64,000 bases of DNA from Polychytrium aggregatum. Its lineage: Eukaryota > Chytridiomycota > Chytridiomycetes > Polychytriales. The position numbers and the translations under genes were made by a program. The notes under the pieces are model-generated. The model saw nothing but the letters and a program-made list of their open reading frames with translations, did not search any database and was not told where the DNA came from. How positions within the stretch are numbered: the stretch's first letter is position 1; every line of letters begins with the position of its first letter. This document shows, piece after piece, positions 22,003-32,946 of this stretch. The stretch is from contig NW_026516316.1 in NCBI RefSeq assembly GCF_025602895.1, forward strand, positions 1-64,000, written 5' to 3'.

Positions 22003-22628
22003 GTCCCAGAAGAGGGATACATCCGGGTCCGTTGTCCCCTCTGTGCTCACCTTGTCGCCAGGGGCACGAGGACAGGCTCGCGTTCTGTTGTTGCCATGTG
22101 GGCGAATTCGGTGTTTGTGGGTGGGTTGAGGTCGAGACCTGTGGCAACGCATGGCGATATCATTTGCGAATGGCGAGACGCACTGAGATGTGCATGTCGA
22201 GACAACAGCTTGGTCGGCTGTGTTCCTCGCATCCCTCTGTCCTGGTTGCAGCCCACGCACGCCCCTCATCGACTCCAACCCGAGAACATCCTCTGCTCTG
22301 CACTGCATTGCCCTGCCCTGCATTGCACTGCGCTGCTGGATTGGCTTCTGACTTGTTCGGAGTGGACACGCCCAAGAGACAGGCTCCTGCCCGTTCTGAC
22401 CCGGCGAGTCAATCAGTGAATGCCGCGAAACCGCATCGCTGTGGATACTGAGATGTATTGAGGAACAGGCACAGCCTCGATCGACCTTGCCACTCGATCG
22501 GAAAGGAGATGAAACGGAATAGAGTCGATGCTGCTCGCTTGGATGGCTTGCCTGGATGCTCTGCCTCTCTGTCGATCGCCCGCTGCGACACAGATGCTGC
22601 GAGTTGGCTTTTGGGAGAAACTCGTGCA
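22003..22628. other. Region between two minus-strand genes, partly duplicated elsewhere
   Basis: Contains the Sel1 gene 3' flank and the promoter of the secreted coiled-coil gene. From about 22415 rightwards the sequence reappears in inverted orientation at 35845-36193. No gene is supported. Confidence 0.5.
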
Positions 22629-24140
22629 TCAGGGCCACTTGCCGAGCTCCTTGAGACTCTCGATGGCCCTTTCGAAGCCTTGGTCCGCGGCCTTGCGGAG
22701 CCAGAAGACAGCAGCATCGATGTCCTTGGCCACACCATCGCCTTTCTGGTAGCAACTGCCGAGCAAGAACTGTCCGTACCGATTGTCCTGTTCGACCGAC
22801 AACCGACACCACTCGACAGTCTTGGTCAAGTCCTCGGCGACATCATTTTGCCAGTAGTAACACCGAGCAACTCCCCATTTCCCATACGAATTGCCTTGCT
22901 CGGCAGACTTGCTGCACCACTCGATTGCCTTTGGGAGTTCTCGTGACACTCCCCAGCCGTAGAACCAGCACCGCCCGAGCCAATGCTGGCTGTCGCTGTG
23001 ACCTTCGTTGACGAGTTGCTCAAAGATACTTGTGGCTCTCTGCATTCCCCTTACGGTTCCGAATCCAATAGCCAGAAACACGGCCATAAGATGCTTGCAG
23101 AGCCAGTCTCGCTCGGATCCCAGTTGACAGAGTTGATAGATCTTGGTGGCTGCGGGAAACATTGACTTGACACATCTGTACCCAGCCAGACATTCGCCCT
23201 CGCCGAACCGGAAGTCGTCCGATCTGTTCTCGCGAATAATCTTGATACCTCTTTGTTGGTCTTGTTGGATGCCCCGGCCAAGGTAGTACATCCATCCCAC
23301 CATGTGGGTGGCAATGGGCTTGAGGACTGAGTCAGAGGATTTTGCGCTGACTTCCTGCCAGTCGTTCAAAGCGCCAACGTCGCTCTGTTCGAGGCCATAG
23401 CCAATGAGCGAGAACCAGCCGCGGAGGAACACGACATGGAGACGGCCATCTTCGCTTCCTTGGTCTGCAGCGTTGATGTACCACTCAATGGCTTTGGTAA
23501 AGTCTTGCACGACACCCTCGCCATTCTCATAGCATCGACCGAGACCGACTTGGGCTGCTGCACATCCGCGCTTGGCGAGATTGAGATACAACTCGGCGGC
23601 CTTGGTGTGGTCTTGACTGAGTCCGATTCCGTCGCGATAAAACTTGGCCAAGCGAAGCTGGGCGATTGCGCTGTTTCCGTTCGTGGCCTTAGTCAGATAC
23701 TTGGTAATTCTCCGACGGACACCCCTTCGTTTCACTCGGTCTGTCACCAAACGCTTGTCGATATCGGATTGGAGTGTCTGAGCCAGGAGAAACGTGGCTG
23801 CGGCGCTGCCTCGGTTGACCTGGGCAACTACCCAGGATTGGTAGGCTGCGGTTTGATCATTCCAGCGAAGCGAGAGGGCAATCTTTTCACTGGCTGTGAG
23901 GCCGATTTGCAGCTGTCCGTCGGGATCACGGAACCCTTCCCTCAGGAACCAGGCGCAGAAGCGAGCCACCTTGGAGCCCAGGAGAAGCCGGGTACGTTTG
24001 CACACGAGGAGCAGGGCCCTGATGGTGGGAAGATCGAGTGCCAGCCGAAAGTCGTCGTTGAAGCAGACGATACTGAAGGCGTCTGGATACAAGAGGGCCG
24101 GCTCAGTTGTGTTGAAGGAGAAGCGCAAACGACCAGCCAT
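22629..24140 (-). CDS. Sel1-repeat protein, 503 aa, single exon
   Basis: The frame is open upstream to 24374, but the ATG at 24140 (MAGRLRFSF) matches the start of the paralog at position 315. Residues 1-90 form an N-terminal region shared with that paralog. About six to eight Sel1-like repeats follow; clear ones are AAAQVGLGRCYENGEGVVQD, HWLGRCWFYGWGV, and the last two, YGQFLLGSCYQKGDGVAKDI and the run ending KAADQGFERA. The middle module (IATHMVGWMYYLGRGIQQDQ, GSERDWLCKHLMAVF) is shared with the kinase-Sel1 protein at 29776-32046, so the two are relatives. Sel1 repeats are helical adaptor repeats; the partner is unknown. Part of its 3' end is duplicated at 35840-36193. Confidence 0.85.
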   Translation of the reverse strand: MAGRLRFSFNTTEPALLYPDAFSIVCFNDDFRLALDLPTIRALLLVCKRTRLLLGSKVARFCAWFLREGFRDPDGQLQIGLTASEKIALSLRWNDQTAAYQSWVVAQVNRGSAAATFLLAQTLQSDIDKRLVTDRVKRRGVRRRITKYLTKATNGNSAIAQLRLAKFYRDGIGLSQDHTKAAELYLNLAKRGCAAAQVGLGRCYENGEGVVQDFTKAIEWYINAADQGSEDGRLHVVFLRGWFSLIGYGLEQSDVGALNDWQEVSAKSSDSVLKPIATHMVGWMYYLGRGIQQDQQRGIKIIRENRSDDFRFGEGECLAGYRCVKSMFPAATKIYQLCQLGSERDWLCKHLMAVFLAIGFGTVRGMQRATSIFEQLVNEGHSDSQHWLGRCWFYGWGVSRELPKAIEWCSKSAEQGNSYGKWGVARCYYWQNDVAEDLTKTVEWCRLSVEQDNRYGQFLLGSCYQKGDGVAKDIDAAVFWLRKAADQGFERAIESLKELGKWP

Positions 24141-24486
24141 GTCGATAGATACGGAAATCAGAGGTGTGCGAGGTTGATCCGGGCAGACGATGGTGTGAAG
24201 GACAGGGGTGCGGACGGAGGTCAAGCCAAGACCCAACATCCGCAACCCATGCCCCGCAACATCGCATTCGATCCGGATGCATTTCCGCCCAGGGTGTGTG
24301 CGCAGCAGTCCGCCTGTGTTGTCTTGTCCTGTCCTGTTCTGCGATATCGAACGGCTCGTTGCTCTGCCCGTCATCTGGAGACCTGCACCCGCCCGATTGA
24401 CTGCACCCGCCCGATCGACTGCATCTGCTGGATCGACTACTGCAGTACTGGCGCACCCGGTCGTCCTCTATCTCTGCGGATTCCCC

Positions 24487-24783
24487 ATGAGCCATACCCG
24501 ACACAACACCCATCTCGGCACTGGAGCGGCCTCATCGCATCCACATCGCACACCAGCGGATCCTCCGCCGAGCTCCTCTGCTGCAAGGGCAGGTCCTCAC
24601 GAGCCCCGCTTTGTGGCCCATCCTCCATCCAACCACTCAGGACAAGTCTCCTATCGCTATATTCCCTACAGCAACCCTCGCTCGCCCGTGACGGTCGCTG
24701 CGCAAGATCCAGATCCAAAGCTCCATTCGGGCCAGAGTACACGGTCGACGGATGACTATTCAGATCTGCACTACTGTGCGTAA
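24487..24783 (+). CDS. Doubtful small ORF, 98 aa
   Basis: An ATG-started frame rich in Ser, Pro, His and Thr, with no recognisable domain. It lies between the divergent Sel1 gene start and a microsatellite. A possible donor (ACT/GTGCGT) sits just before its stop, so it could be a first exon rather than a complete gene. It may equally be non-coding. Confidence 0.2.
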   Translation: MSHTRHNTHLGTGAASSHPHRTPADPPPSSSAARAGPHEPRFVAHPPSNHSGQVSYRYIPYSNPRSPVTVAAQDPDPKLHSGQSTRSTDDYSDLHYCA

Positions 24784-24977
24784 TCCCTGACCCCTCTCCA
24801 GCCTCGAGCTTCAAGGACTCCAGCGAGGGCAACCGAGGGAGTGTGGAGTTGGCGTATCGTGGTTTATTAACGATCTCGCTTTATTTTCTTCTTTTTATCT
24901 CGGAACCATATTCGAATCGATGCGTCATCTGAATTGCTCGCTTCGCTCGTCGACTCCGGACTCGTTCCTCGGCTGTG

Positions 24978-25155
24978 ATACGATACGATACGATACGATA
25001 CGATACGATACGATACGATACGATACGATACGATACGATACGATACGATACGATACGATACGATACGATACGATACGATACGATACGATACGATACGATA
25101 CGATACGATACGATACGATACGATACGATACGATACGATACGATACGATACGATA
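24978..25155. repeat. (CGATA)n pentanucleotide array, about 35 copies
   Basis: Uninterrupted CGATA units run for about 175 bp, followed by three CGATACGGTT units to about 25180. ORFs reading through it are artefacts. It lies about 60-90 bp before the possible first exon of the transposase-derived gene. Confidence 0.97.
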
Positions 25156-25242
25156 CGGTTCGATACGGTTCGATACGGTTCGACTTGCTTCCCCTCATTC
25201 TCTGGGCTCGCAGCATCCGTCGTCTCAAGTTCGACGCCTTTG

Positions 25243-28200
25243 ATGGACGCTTACTCGATAGCTAGTGACTACCGTTCTGGCTCACGCCAACCAACACGAA
25301 CGACAGCGGCGGCAGGAATGTCAACATCAACATCGACGACAACCCTCACCAAAGCAGAATCTGCTTCAGAAGGCGATTCAGCAACAACGCCAACTATGAG
25401 GCCAACCCCTGTAGGCAATGTAAGATTCCCCGTCGTTGGTGCGCAGTGGATTGCTGGCCACGGGCCAGATCGACTTCCACACTCATATCTGATTCAGCTG
25501 GATCGCACATGCCCGCGGTTTGCTCGATCGCGATATTTTACTCGACTCTGATGCTTGTTCGATTTCGGCCTTTGCCCTCGCCGATATCAACGGTATTCGC
25601 TCAGGCAAGACCCTCTCCTTTGGCTCCAAGTCACGATCGCCCAGTCCAGCGATACGAGTCCGTTGAGCTTACCCAGTGGCTCAAGAACCCCGCCACCCTG
25701 GCCGAAAAGATTCACTATTTCGAGGAGCTCAGGTCCCTGGCCGACAGGTCGGGTGACCGGCTCAGTACCGGGCCTGAACCAGCGTCGAGGCCAAGCCGTG
25801 CGGAGACATCCGGATCCACAGTGTGCTATCCAATCACCCCCCAGCTGCAGTCGTTGCTCCAAAATCCAGACAAGGTAGAGGAGATGCGCTATCGAGTGAA
25901 TCGGCCCCGTAATGATGGTAAGTATTGATTGCGACCTGTTTCTGCGCCGTTTTCCTGGTCTATCCCGCCTGATCCTATTGTCGAACCGATGCCATGGCCA
26001 TCAGCTTCCCTTCAGGATATCTTTGATGGAAACTACTACAAAGTACTTCAGAAGAAGCGCTATTTTTATCAAGATACAGATATTGAGCTCGCTCTCAACG
26101 TCAGCTTGACTCAATCCAACGGACTGTGAGTTTCGGCAATCGCCTACCAATGGCCTGTCAATGACCTGTCAATGACCTGCCAATGACCCTCGACCCCCGC
26201 TCGTTTCCACCCTCCTGTTGTCGACTCGTATTCGGACAAAATCCGCATCCGCCTAGCAATGGTTTCCAGCATTATGCGGCACGCCTAGTCCTTTGGAATG
26301 CTCAATGCTGTGGCTTTTGATTCCTGATGCAGGCTCCCCCAAGACTCCTGGCTCGTGACCCTGATCAACCTTAACCTGAGCCCTGCGCTCCGAACACTGG
26401 ACGAAAATGTGATTCCTGCCGCCCTGATCCCTGGAGGAGTGCTTCCCAGCAATGTCAACGAGCTTCTGACGCCGCTGTTGGAGGAACTGGCCGAACTTGA
26501 GCAAGGTGAGGTAACTCTGCTGCCTCTGATCCACCCATCTGAGCCCACATTCCCGAGCCAAGCCAGCATAATTCTGTGATCGGATGCGGGGGGGGGTGCT
26601 TGTGGCATCAATATGCGGAAACGGTAGTGGGTGTGAATATTCAATCGCCTGCTTTACGTCACTGTGACGCTTCCGTCAATGTTGTCCTCTCCTTCCAGGC
26701 ATCTCGACTCAGATCGAGCACCAAGATGGGTCCGCGATGCGACTCACCGTGTGCGCTTACCTGGTTGTTTGCACCGGAAGCGCACCTTTCCTCTCTGGTC
26801 TCTCCAGTATCCAAGGATGCCACCCGGGCCACGGCTGCTTCTTTTGCCTCGCAAAGGCCCCTCTTCCAAGAGAACATAGTGTTTCTGATTCAGAGACTGG
26901 AGGTATTGTGAGGGCAGCGGCGGGGATAAGCAGCTGATGCTCCTAAATCTCTCGGCTGCGAGTAGCCATGTCGATGGCTGTTGTCGTTGGGGTCAGCATC
27001 GTAGTGCATCGGCATCTGATGCGAGGTATGTCTCTTCCTCAACCCTGCAGCCGACAACGGGGCAGCTTTGACTACTTTTGCAATCCCAGCACTCGAGTTC
27101 GGAGTTCCTCGCCTCATCAACATCTTGAAGCTAGCCTCCGACATCGGCTCGCTCATGTTTTCCATTTGGATCGGAGAAACGTCTGTCCCCCAAGGCTCGA
27201 TGCTTGCCGAGCCTCTGGGTGCAGGTACCCTGGCAGAAATTGGGGATATAATGGAAGCAAGTCGGGATTTTGTGCCATCGTCGTTTGAGGTGCGGCCTCG
27301 CAACATCTCAAGACACTGGAAGTCCTTTTCACCAATCGAATGGATCTACTGGATCACCATGTACTCACTGCCGCTGCTCCGAAAGGCAGGGCTGCCCCAG
27401 AAGCACCTGTGAGTCTTGTGGTTGCATTCAAGAGCATGACGCTGGAACCCAAATCGCCACGATTTGCCCCCATGCTGGCCAACTGATACGCCGGTGCTCG
27501 TGTTTGCTATTGCAATCCAACGTCTCGGCTTGTAGGAGCGGATGGAGTCAGTTTGTGCAAGTCTTGAGGATAGCGCTCCTCAAGGAGATCACAGTGCCAC
27601 AGCTGTCCCAGCTCGTGGAGCACACCAACAACTTTATCGAATATTACAGCCGGTACGAGCGGTGGGGGTAGAGCAACATGTCTTGTGCAGTCGTGGCCTG
27701 TCCTGGCTGCAACTCTCATAGCCAATACGGGGGGAGGGGCGGTTCTCGCTTCTCACCCATCCATAACCCCTTCCTCGACTTGCTCCAGCTCTGTTACTGC
27801 CCTCCCGTGGCCCCAGAGTGTCATCGACGTTGGTTCGTCGCAGCCAAGCGACCTCCATATGGACTGTATGCATCTTCTGAGCCACGTTCCCGAATGCGTC
27901 AGCAACTTTGGACCCATGTATATCTATCAGGAACTCAGCGCCCCCAGCACCAGCGCAGCAACGGATCCTTCAGAATCGCACTCTGGGTCGTCATTCTCGG
28001 TTGCCTCCGAAAGATCAAACCGAGTCTACAGCCTCACCCAGCCCATCCTGAAGCTGCTTGGACCTCGCATCCACGACGACGCTGGGAAGCAAACGCTCAT
28101 GGGGCACGGTCGGTCCATCACTCTCGATGCATCCAGCGTCCAGCTGCTCCAAGAGGCCTATGCGCAGCTCTATCTTGCACACAACCCGGTCCACAGCGAC

Positions 28201-28946
28201 AACCACGCAATCGTGATGGAGAGCATCCGCGCTTTCTGGAACGAGGATGCACTCTGCGCCGTTTGCTATGCAGGATTGGCCACTGACGACGGGGAGCTAT
28301 TTGTTCAGGGCCAGCTGTTCAGCCACGAATTTGCCAACACCCGCATGGACGCCTTTGTAAAGGTATGGTTCTCTGTTGCTCCATCGGTCCGGCTCAGATG
28401 CTTCCTGACCGACTCAGCCTCCACTCTTGTCTTTGCTTCTTCAACACCACCAGGCTGTCTCAGGAAGGCATGATCGAAATACCCCCCTGAACTTTCATCC
28501 GCCCCTGCGACACTATCGGGTGGAGTACCTTCTGAGCCACACTCTGCGCGAGACGACAACCTACTGGGCCTATTGCAGCATCCCTGAGATTGATGCCATC
28601 TATGGCAACTTTGAAATCGGATACCAGCCCTGTCCCTTTACTCGCACGGTTTGCTTCAAAACTGTCGAGACCGAGCGCAAGATCTTCATCCCTGCCGCGA
28701 CAATTCTGTCGACAGTGGGTGTGCTCCGGGTCGGCGAGGGTGAGTTGCTCTGAATATCAGAGCTTTTGGATCTAGCAGTTGTGGTCGCAGTTGAGGCCGG
28801 CAGAATTGGGAAGAGGGCAGACGTGGTTTGCTCCTCGTCTCAAGACGACAGAACAGCTCGGCCAAGTCAACGTCGCCCGCACCCATATCGATCCTTATGG
28901 CTGCTCATTTCTCCTCCATCTGACTTCTCGAATACGCTGTGTCTGA
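25243..28946 (+). CDS. Plavaka/Tnp2-type transposase-derived gene, multi-exon, 5' end unresolved
   Basis: Well-phased exons: 26005-26125, 26333-26505, 26699-26902, about 26963-27025, 27051-27408, 27536-27652, 27789-28362, 28454-28739, 28804-28946, preceded by an exon ending at 25917. A first exon 25243-25419 is possible but does not join cleanly. The order of motifs is that of the fungal transposase family: DIFDGNYYKVL, then LINLNLSPALR with AALIPGGVLPSNVNELLTPL, then MRLTVCAYLVV and HPGHGCFFC. These are followed by LAEIGDIMEASRDFVPSSF and RPRNISRHWKSFSPIEWIYW, then LLSHVPECVSNFGPMYIYQE. Whether it is an active transposase or a domesticated gene is open; the frame is clean over nine joins. 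Terminal inverted repeats were not found by eye. Confidence 0.65.
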
Positions 28947-29775
28947 CAGACAGTTGCTATGTGCTCGACAAATACGACCCAACATACTGAGGAAACTCGG
29001 CTGTGCCGGGACCTCTTGGGTGGTGAAGCCGAGTAACCAAGACCTTGGAAGGCCGGTGACCCCGCCCCCGAGGAAGCCGGTCCACGGAATCAATCCCGGC
29101 AGTGACACTATCGGATTTGAATCGTCGGCGCTGCTCGTGGATACCCTGGCCTGACACCGACCTGATACCATCGACCGCGACCGCCGCAGGCATCACCCTC
29201 CCCGGTCCACAATTAGACATGGCCGCTTTGGTCACCTGGAGATCAGCCACCGCTTTGTGCTCTGAAACAATGCTGTCACCAAGGCATCCCCACCCAATAA
29301 TCCATCTCTAGTCTTGAACGGCAGATCCTCACCAAGGCCTTGTCTGTGGAGTGTTGCGAATCTGTAGCATCTATCAGCGTACCGAATGGGGCGAGGAGGG
29401 CGAGGTGCATTTCAGGTGCGAACAGCACCGTTGATGCCCCAAAGATCGGGGGAAGGCGACCTCCGATGATAAGCCCTGACGCCGGCAGTGCGATTGATGT
29501 CAGAGATACCAGAGATACCAGAGATATCATCGATTCCCTCGATCTCGTTGTCGTGGTGGCAACGCTGTGAGATGGCAATGTGGCGATGAGAGCAGAGTGG
29601 CTGGGATGGGATAGCCGTGCGTCCCATCCCTCGCCGCATTTGGCTTTGGCTTTGGCTTTGGTCGTCGCCATGAAAGTATCATTCAGCAAAGTGCGCTCCG
29701 CTGCCTCCCTCCCCGGCCCGTCGCAATTCGGCTCTATGTATGGTGCATATTGTTTCATTGATGCGACAGAGGCTG
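28947..29775. other. Intergenic stretch, no gene seen
   Basis: Convergent gap between the transposase-derived gene and the kinase gene. Several ORFs up to 160 codons show no family resemblance. A small GATACCA repeat occurs at 29504-29527. Confidence 0.4.
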
Positions 29776-32046
29776 TTAAATCGGCGTATGTTGCAGGTTC
29801 CCAGTTCCACCATTCTCAATGCGCTGCAGCTGCTGCATGGCCAAATCGACGACACCGCCCTTGATTTGCCGATACCAAAAGATGGCCTGTCTCACGTTCC
29901 GGGGGGTGCCCTTGGCGTAGTCGTAGCAGAGTGCAAGGTTCCACTGCGACCGCCAGTAGCCCTGTTCCGCAGCCCGGGTGTAAAGCTGCAAGGCAAGCGT
30001 GCCGTCTTGCTTGACGGCCCTCCCAGTTTCGTAGCAGATTCCCAAGAAGTTGAGGCTGCGGATGTTGCCTTGCTGGGCCGACTTTTGGTACCACTCGATT
30101 GCTTCGGCGCTGCTCTGGGCGGTGCCCTGGCCACTCCAGTAGCAATCTCCGAGGCTGTTTTGGCCATACGAATTGCCTTGCTCGGCCGATTTGCGGTACC
30201 ATTCGACGGCGATGGCATGGTCCTGGGAAACGCCACAGCCTTCTTGATAGCAACGGCCGACCATGTTTTGTCCGTACGAGTCGCCACGGCGGGCCACGGC
30301 GAGATACCACCGGTAAGCGGTGCTGCGGCTCTGCGGCAGTCCCCAGCCCCAGTCGTAGCAGCGGCCGAGCCAGTACTCGCCGATTCCGTGTCCCTGCGCG
30401 GCCACTTGGTCGAAGATCTGTGCGGCGCGCTGGCGATCCATGGGTGTTCCAAAGCCGTTCAGGGCACAGACCGCCACCATGGTCTTGCAGAGCCAGTCGT
30501 GCTCCGATCCGGCCTGACACAGCTCGAAAAACTTGCGGGCTATGGCCGTGTCCAACGGGATCACACATTCGGTGTGGATGCTGCCTTCTCCAAGGGTAAA
30601 CTCGCTCGTCTTGCTCTGCTTGATCAGCTCGAGGCCCAGCCTTGGGTCGGCGGAAGTACCTCGACCGAGATAGTGGCACCAGCCCAGCATAAACGTGGCA
30701 ATCGGCTTCGTGATGACATCGCGGGATCGGTCGTGGACCTGCTTCCAGTACCACAGCGCGCTTCGATCATTCTTGCTGATGCCCATGCCAGTGAAACAGA
30801 GCCAGCCCATCTGGAAGCTCGCCTCGAGATTGCCCTGGTCGGCGCTGATCTTGAAGAGCTGGGCGGCAGAGCTCCAATTGGCTCGCCCGGAAGTGACCTC
30901 CTCGGCGACGATTCGCGCAACTTCGAGGCAGGCCGCAGGATCGCCTTGGCGGGTCTGGGCGAGGATCGGGCCAGGAACGGAATCCAAGGACTCGAGATCG
31001 GAGAGCAGGCGCTCCAATGATTGCGATCGACTGGCGTCGCTGGTGGACAGCCGCGAGCTTCGAGTATCTGCCGGACTGTAAGCATATCCAGAGCCAACGC
31101 CGGCGACGTTGCTGGTGCTGCTTGGTCTTGACGACAGCACCGACTCAAGGCGGATGCCGATTCCGCTTTGAGGGGCCGCACTCAGATCGCTTGACGCGGA
31201 CTTGTAGGGTTGGAGGTGGTCGAGGATACGTGTGAAAGCAGGCCGCTGGACGGCATTTTGGTGCCAACACAGCTCGATAAGGGCCCAGATGTCGTCCGGT
31301 ATGTTGGCGAGCCGCTTGGGCCGATTTCCGCGACAGACCTGCCGCTCGATGACGCTGTCTCGCATGGGGCTGCCATCGATGGCGGTCCAGATGTGATTGC
31401 AGCTGTTGAATACCTCAAAGAGCATGATGCCAAAGGCATACACGTCCGTTGCCTTGGTCGAGCCTGTGGGGCTTTCGTCATCCAGCATCTCGGGCGCCAT
31501 GTAATCGAGCGTGCCTCCAGCGGTCTCTCGCGACGCCATGCGCCTGGAGACAGAGGCGCTGGCTTTGGTGCGGGACATGCCAAAGTCCGATATGACGGCG
31601 TTGAAGCTCTTATCGAGGAGGACGTTCATTGACTTGAGATCGCCGTGAATGACGTTTTTGCCATGGAGATAGGCCATTCCGGACGCGGCCTGGTACATGA
31701 GCTGCAGCCTGTCGCGAATGCTGCAGTTGGTTTGGGGATTGGAGAGGTACCGATAGAGCGAGCCATTTTGCATCAAGGGCGAAACCATGTAGTGTTTGTC
31801 ATCGGCGTCGCAGGCCCCTAGAAGGGGAAGGATATTCGGGTGGTTTAATCGAAACCAAATGCTGATTTCGCGGTTAAAGTTGGCCAGCTCTTGTTCGTTG
31901 TGTGAGCGGAAGAGCACCTTGACGGCGACGTCCGATCCATAATACGAGGCTGTGTAGACTTCGCCGAATCCTCCGCGAGCAATGGGAAGAGACGACAAGT
32001 TGGTGATGGCCTCAGGGCAGATATGCCAGTGATTGTCGCTGTTCAT
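29776..32046 (-). CDS. TKL-type protein kinase with C-terminal Sel1 repeats, 756 aa, single exon
   Basis: The ATG at 32046 is the first true ATG; the frame extends five codons further but starts with TTG. The kinase domain covers about residues 20-290: glycine loop ARGGFGEV (23-30), VAVK lysine 43, alpha-C Glu 60, catalytic loop HGDLKSMN (134-141), DFG (154-156) and APE (184-186). HGD replaces HRD, which is common in TKL kinases. All catalytic residues are present, so activity is expected. A Ser-rich linker is followed by about eight to nine Sel1 repeats from about residue 370 (YWLGRCYDWGWGLPQSRSTA; YGQNSLGDCYWSGQGTAQSS). The repeats resemble the Sel1 protein at 22629-24140. Kinase-Sel1 fusions are expanded in some early-diverging fungi (family knowledge); substrates are unknown. 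Confidence 0.92.
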   Translation of the reverse strand: MNSDNHWHICPEAITNLSSLPIARGGFGEVYTASYYGSDVAVKVLFRSHNEQELANFNREISIWFRLNHPNILPLLGACDADDKHYMVSPLMQNGSLYRYLSNPQTNCSIRDRLQLMYQAASGMAYLHGKNVIHGDLKSMNVLLDKSFNAVISDFGMSRTKASASVSRRMASRETAGGTLDYMAPEMLDDESPTGSTKATDVYAFGIMLFEVFNSCNHIWTAIDGSPMRDSVIERQVCRGNRPKRLANIPDDIWALIELCWHQNAVQRPAFTRILDHLQPYKSASSDLSAAPQSGIGIRLESVLSSRPSSTSNVAGVGSGYAYSPADTRSSRLSTSDASRSQSLERLLSDLESLDSVPGPILAQTRQGDPAACLEVARIVAEEVTSGRANWSSAAQLFKISADQGNLEASFQMGWLCFTGMGISKNDRSALWYWKQVHDRSRDVITKPIATFMLGWCHYLGRGTSADPRLGLELIKQSKTSEFTLGEGSIHTECVIPLDTAIARKFFELCQAGSEHDWLCKTMVAVCALNGFGTPMDRQRAAQIFDQVAAQGHGIGEYWLGRCYDWGWGLPQSRSTAYRWYLAVARRGDSYGQNMVGRCYQEGCGVSQDHAIAVEWYRKSAEQGNSYGQNSLGDCYWSGQGTAQSSAEAIEWYQKSAQQGNIRSLNFLGICYETGRAVKQDGTLALQLYTRAAEQGYWRSQWNLALCYDYAKGTPRNVRQAIFWYRQIKGGVVDLAMQQLQRIENGGTGNLQHTPI

Positions 32047-32946
32047 TTTTGGGGTGGTCAAGATGGGGACAGGCGAAAGGCGAGTGCAGGATGGTTCTGG
32101 GAGGGGGGGGGCGCACGAGTGTCTATTCGTTTACGCACTCTTTTTTTGTTCCGCTCGTGAGAAACAATGTGCGAAGAAAATAGCAGTATGTGAACAGCAG
32201 CGTATGGGCAGCAAATGCAGCGCCGGGGGTACGCACGGCGAGAGCTTTATAGCCGGCTTTCTTGGATACCGAGCTGGTGGCGGGATGATCTCCACCGCAC
32301 GACAGCGAGGGCGGGGCGGAGTGGGGCAGTTTTGGACAGGGGCAAGTGGATACCCATGAGATGGCTGACGCATCATCACGTTTGTTTGTTTGTTTCCAGA
32401 CCGAGTGTTTGGGAGGTCCACACACCTCGCAGCAACGACACCGACACCAAAGCAGCCCGGCTGGCACTGTCCGAGAGAGCTCTGATATTTCAGCGATCGC
32501 CCCTCCTGAAAACGAACGAATGCGGACTACACTCGGGCTGTATCGACGGCGCTGAGTTCAGGATAGATTGCGAGTCCCAGTGCAGTCGCCGCATCTCTCG
32601 TGCCGGTGTGTGGTGGGTGAATGGAAGCAATCAATGACATGGAGGCGGTGGGTGGTATGGATGGTATGGGTGATATGGATGGTATGGGTGATATGAATGG
32701 AAGGGATGGAGTGAAGGGAAGGGATGGATACCTGAGGCTTGGTGCACTCGGAGGCGCTGCTGGTGAGTGAACGGAGCAGCAGCGGCACTGCATCTCCATA
32801 CCATTTGGACGCTGCAACACAGCGCATCGCTCTCTGCCCCTCTTGTTTCGTTGCCTCGTTGATCAAAGGGTTGTATTGAAACAGCCGCAGCCGACAGGAA
32901 ATCAAGGCATCATAGACGTTGTCAACCACTGTCGAGTGCACCGTAC
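32047..32946. other. Kinase promoter region with a satellite-like tract and one unexplained frame
   Basis: A GGTATGGGTGATATGGAT-type tandem repeat lies at about 32636-32720. On the minus strand a frame at about 32735-32948 reads as a compact helical peptide (QYNPLINEATKQEGQRAMRC) and ends at a CAG/GTATCC donor-like site. It cannot be joined in frame to the WD40 gene and I do not recognise it. Poly-G/C runs and a GC-rich upstream region precede the kinase start. Confidence 0.35.

Noticed and set aside
22629-24374. Longer Sel1 protein starting at 24374
   Set aside because: The paralog at 1-315 matches only from the ATG at 24140, and the upstream 78 residues have no counterpart or features.
24978-25181. 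CRISPR array
   Set aside because: Units are contiguous pentanucleotides with no spacers, and the DNA is eukaryotic.
24920-25243. Repetitive peptides (DTIRY units) encoded by the CGATA array
   Set aside because: Any pure pentanucleotide array is open in several frames; no sign of a gene.
29740-31020. 426-codon plus-strand ORF
   Set aside because: Antisense to the Sel1 repeats of the kinase gene; composition reflects the opposite strand.
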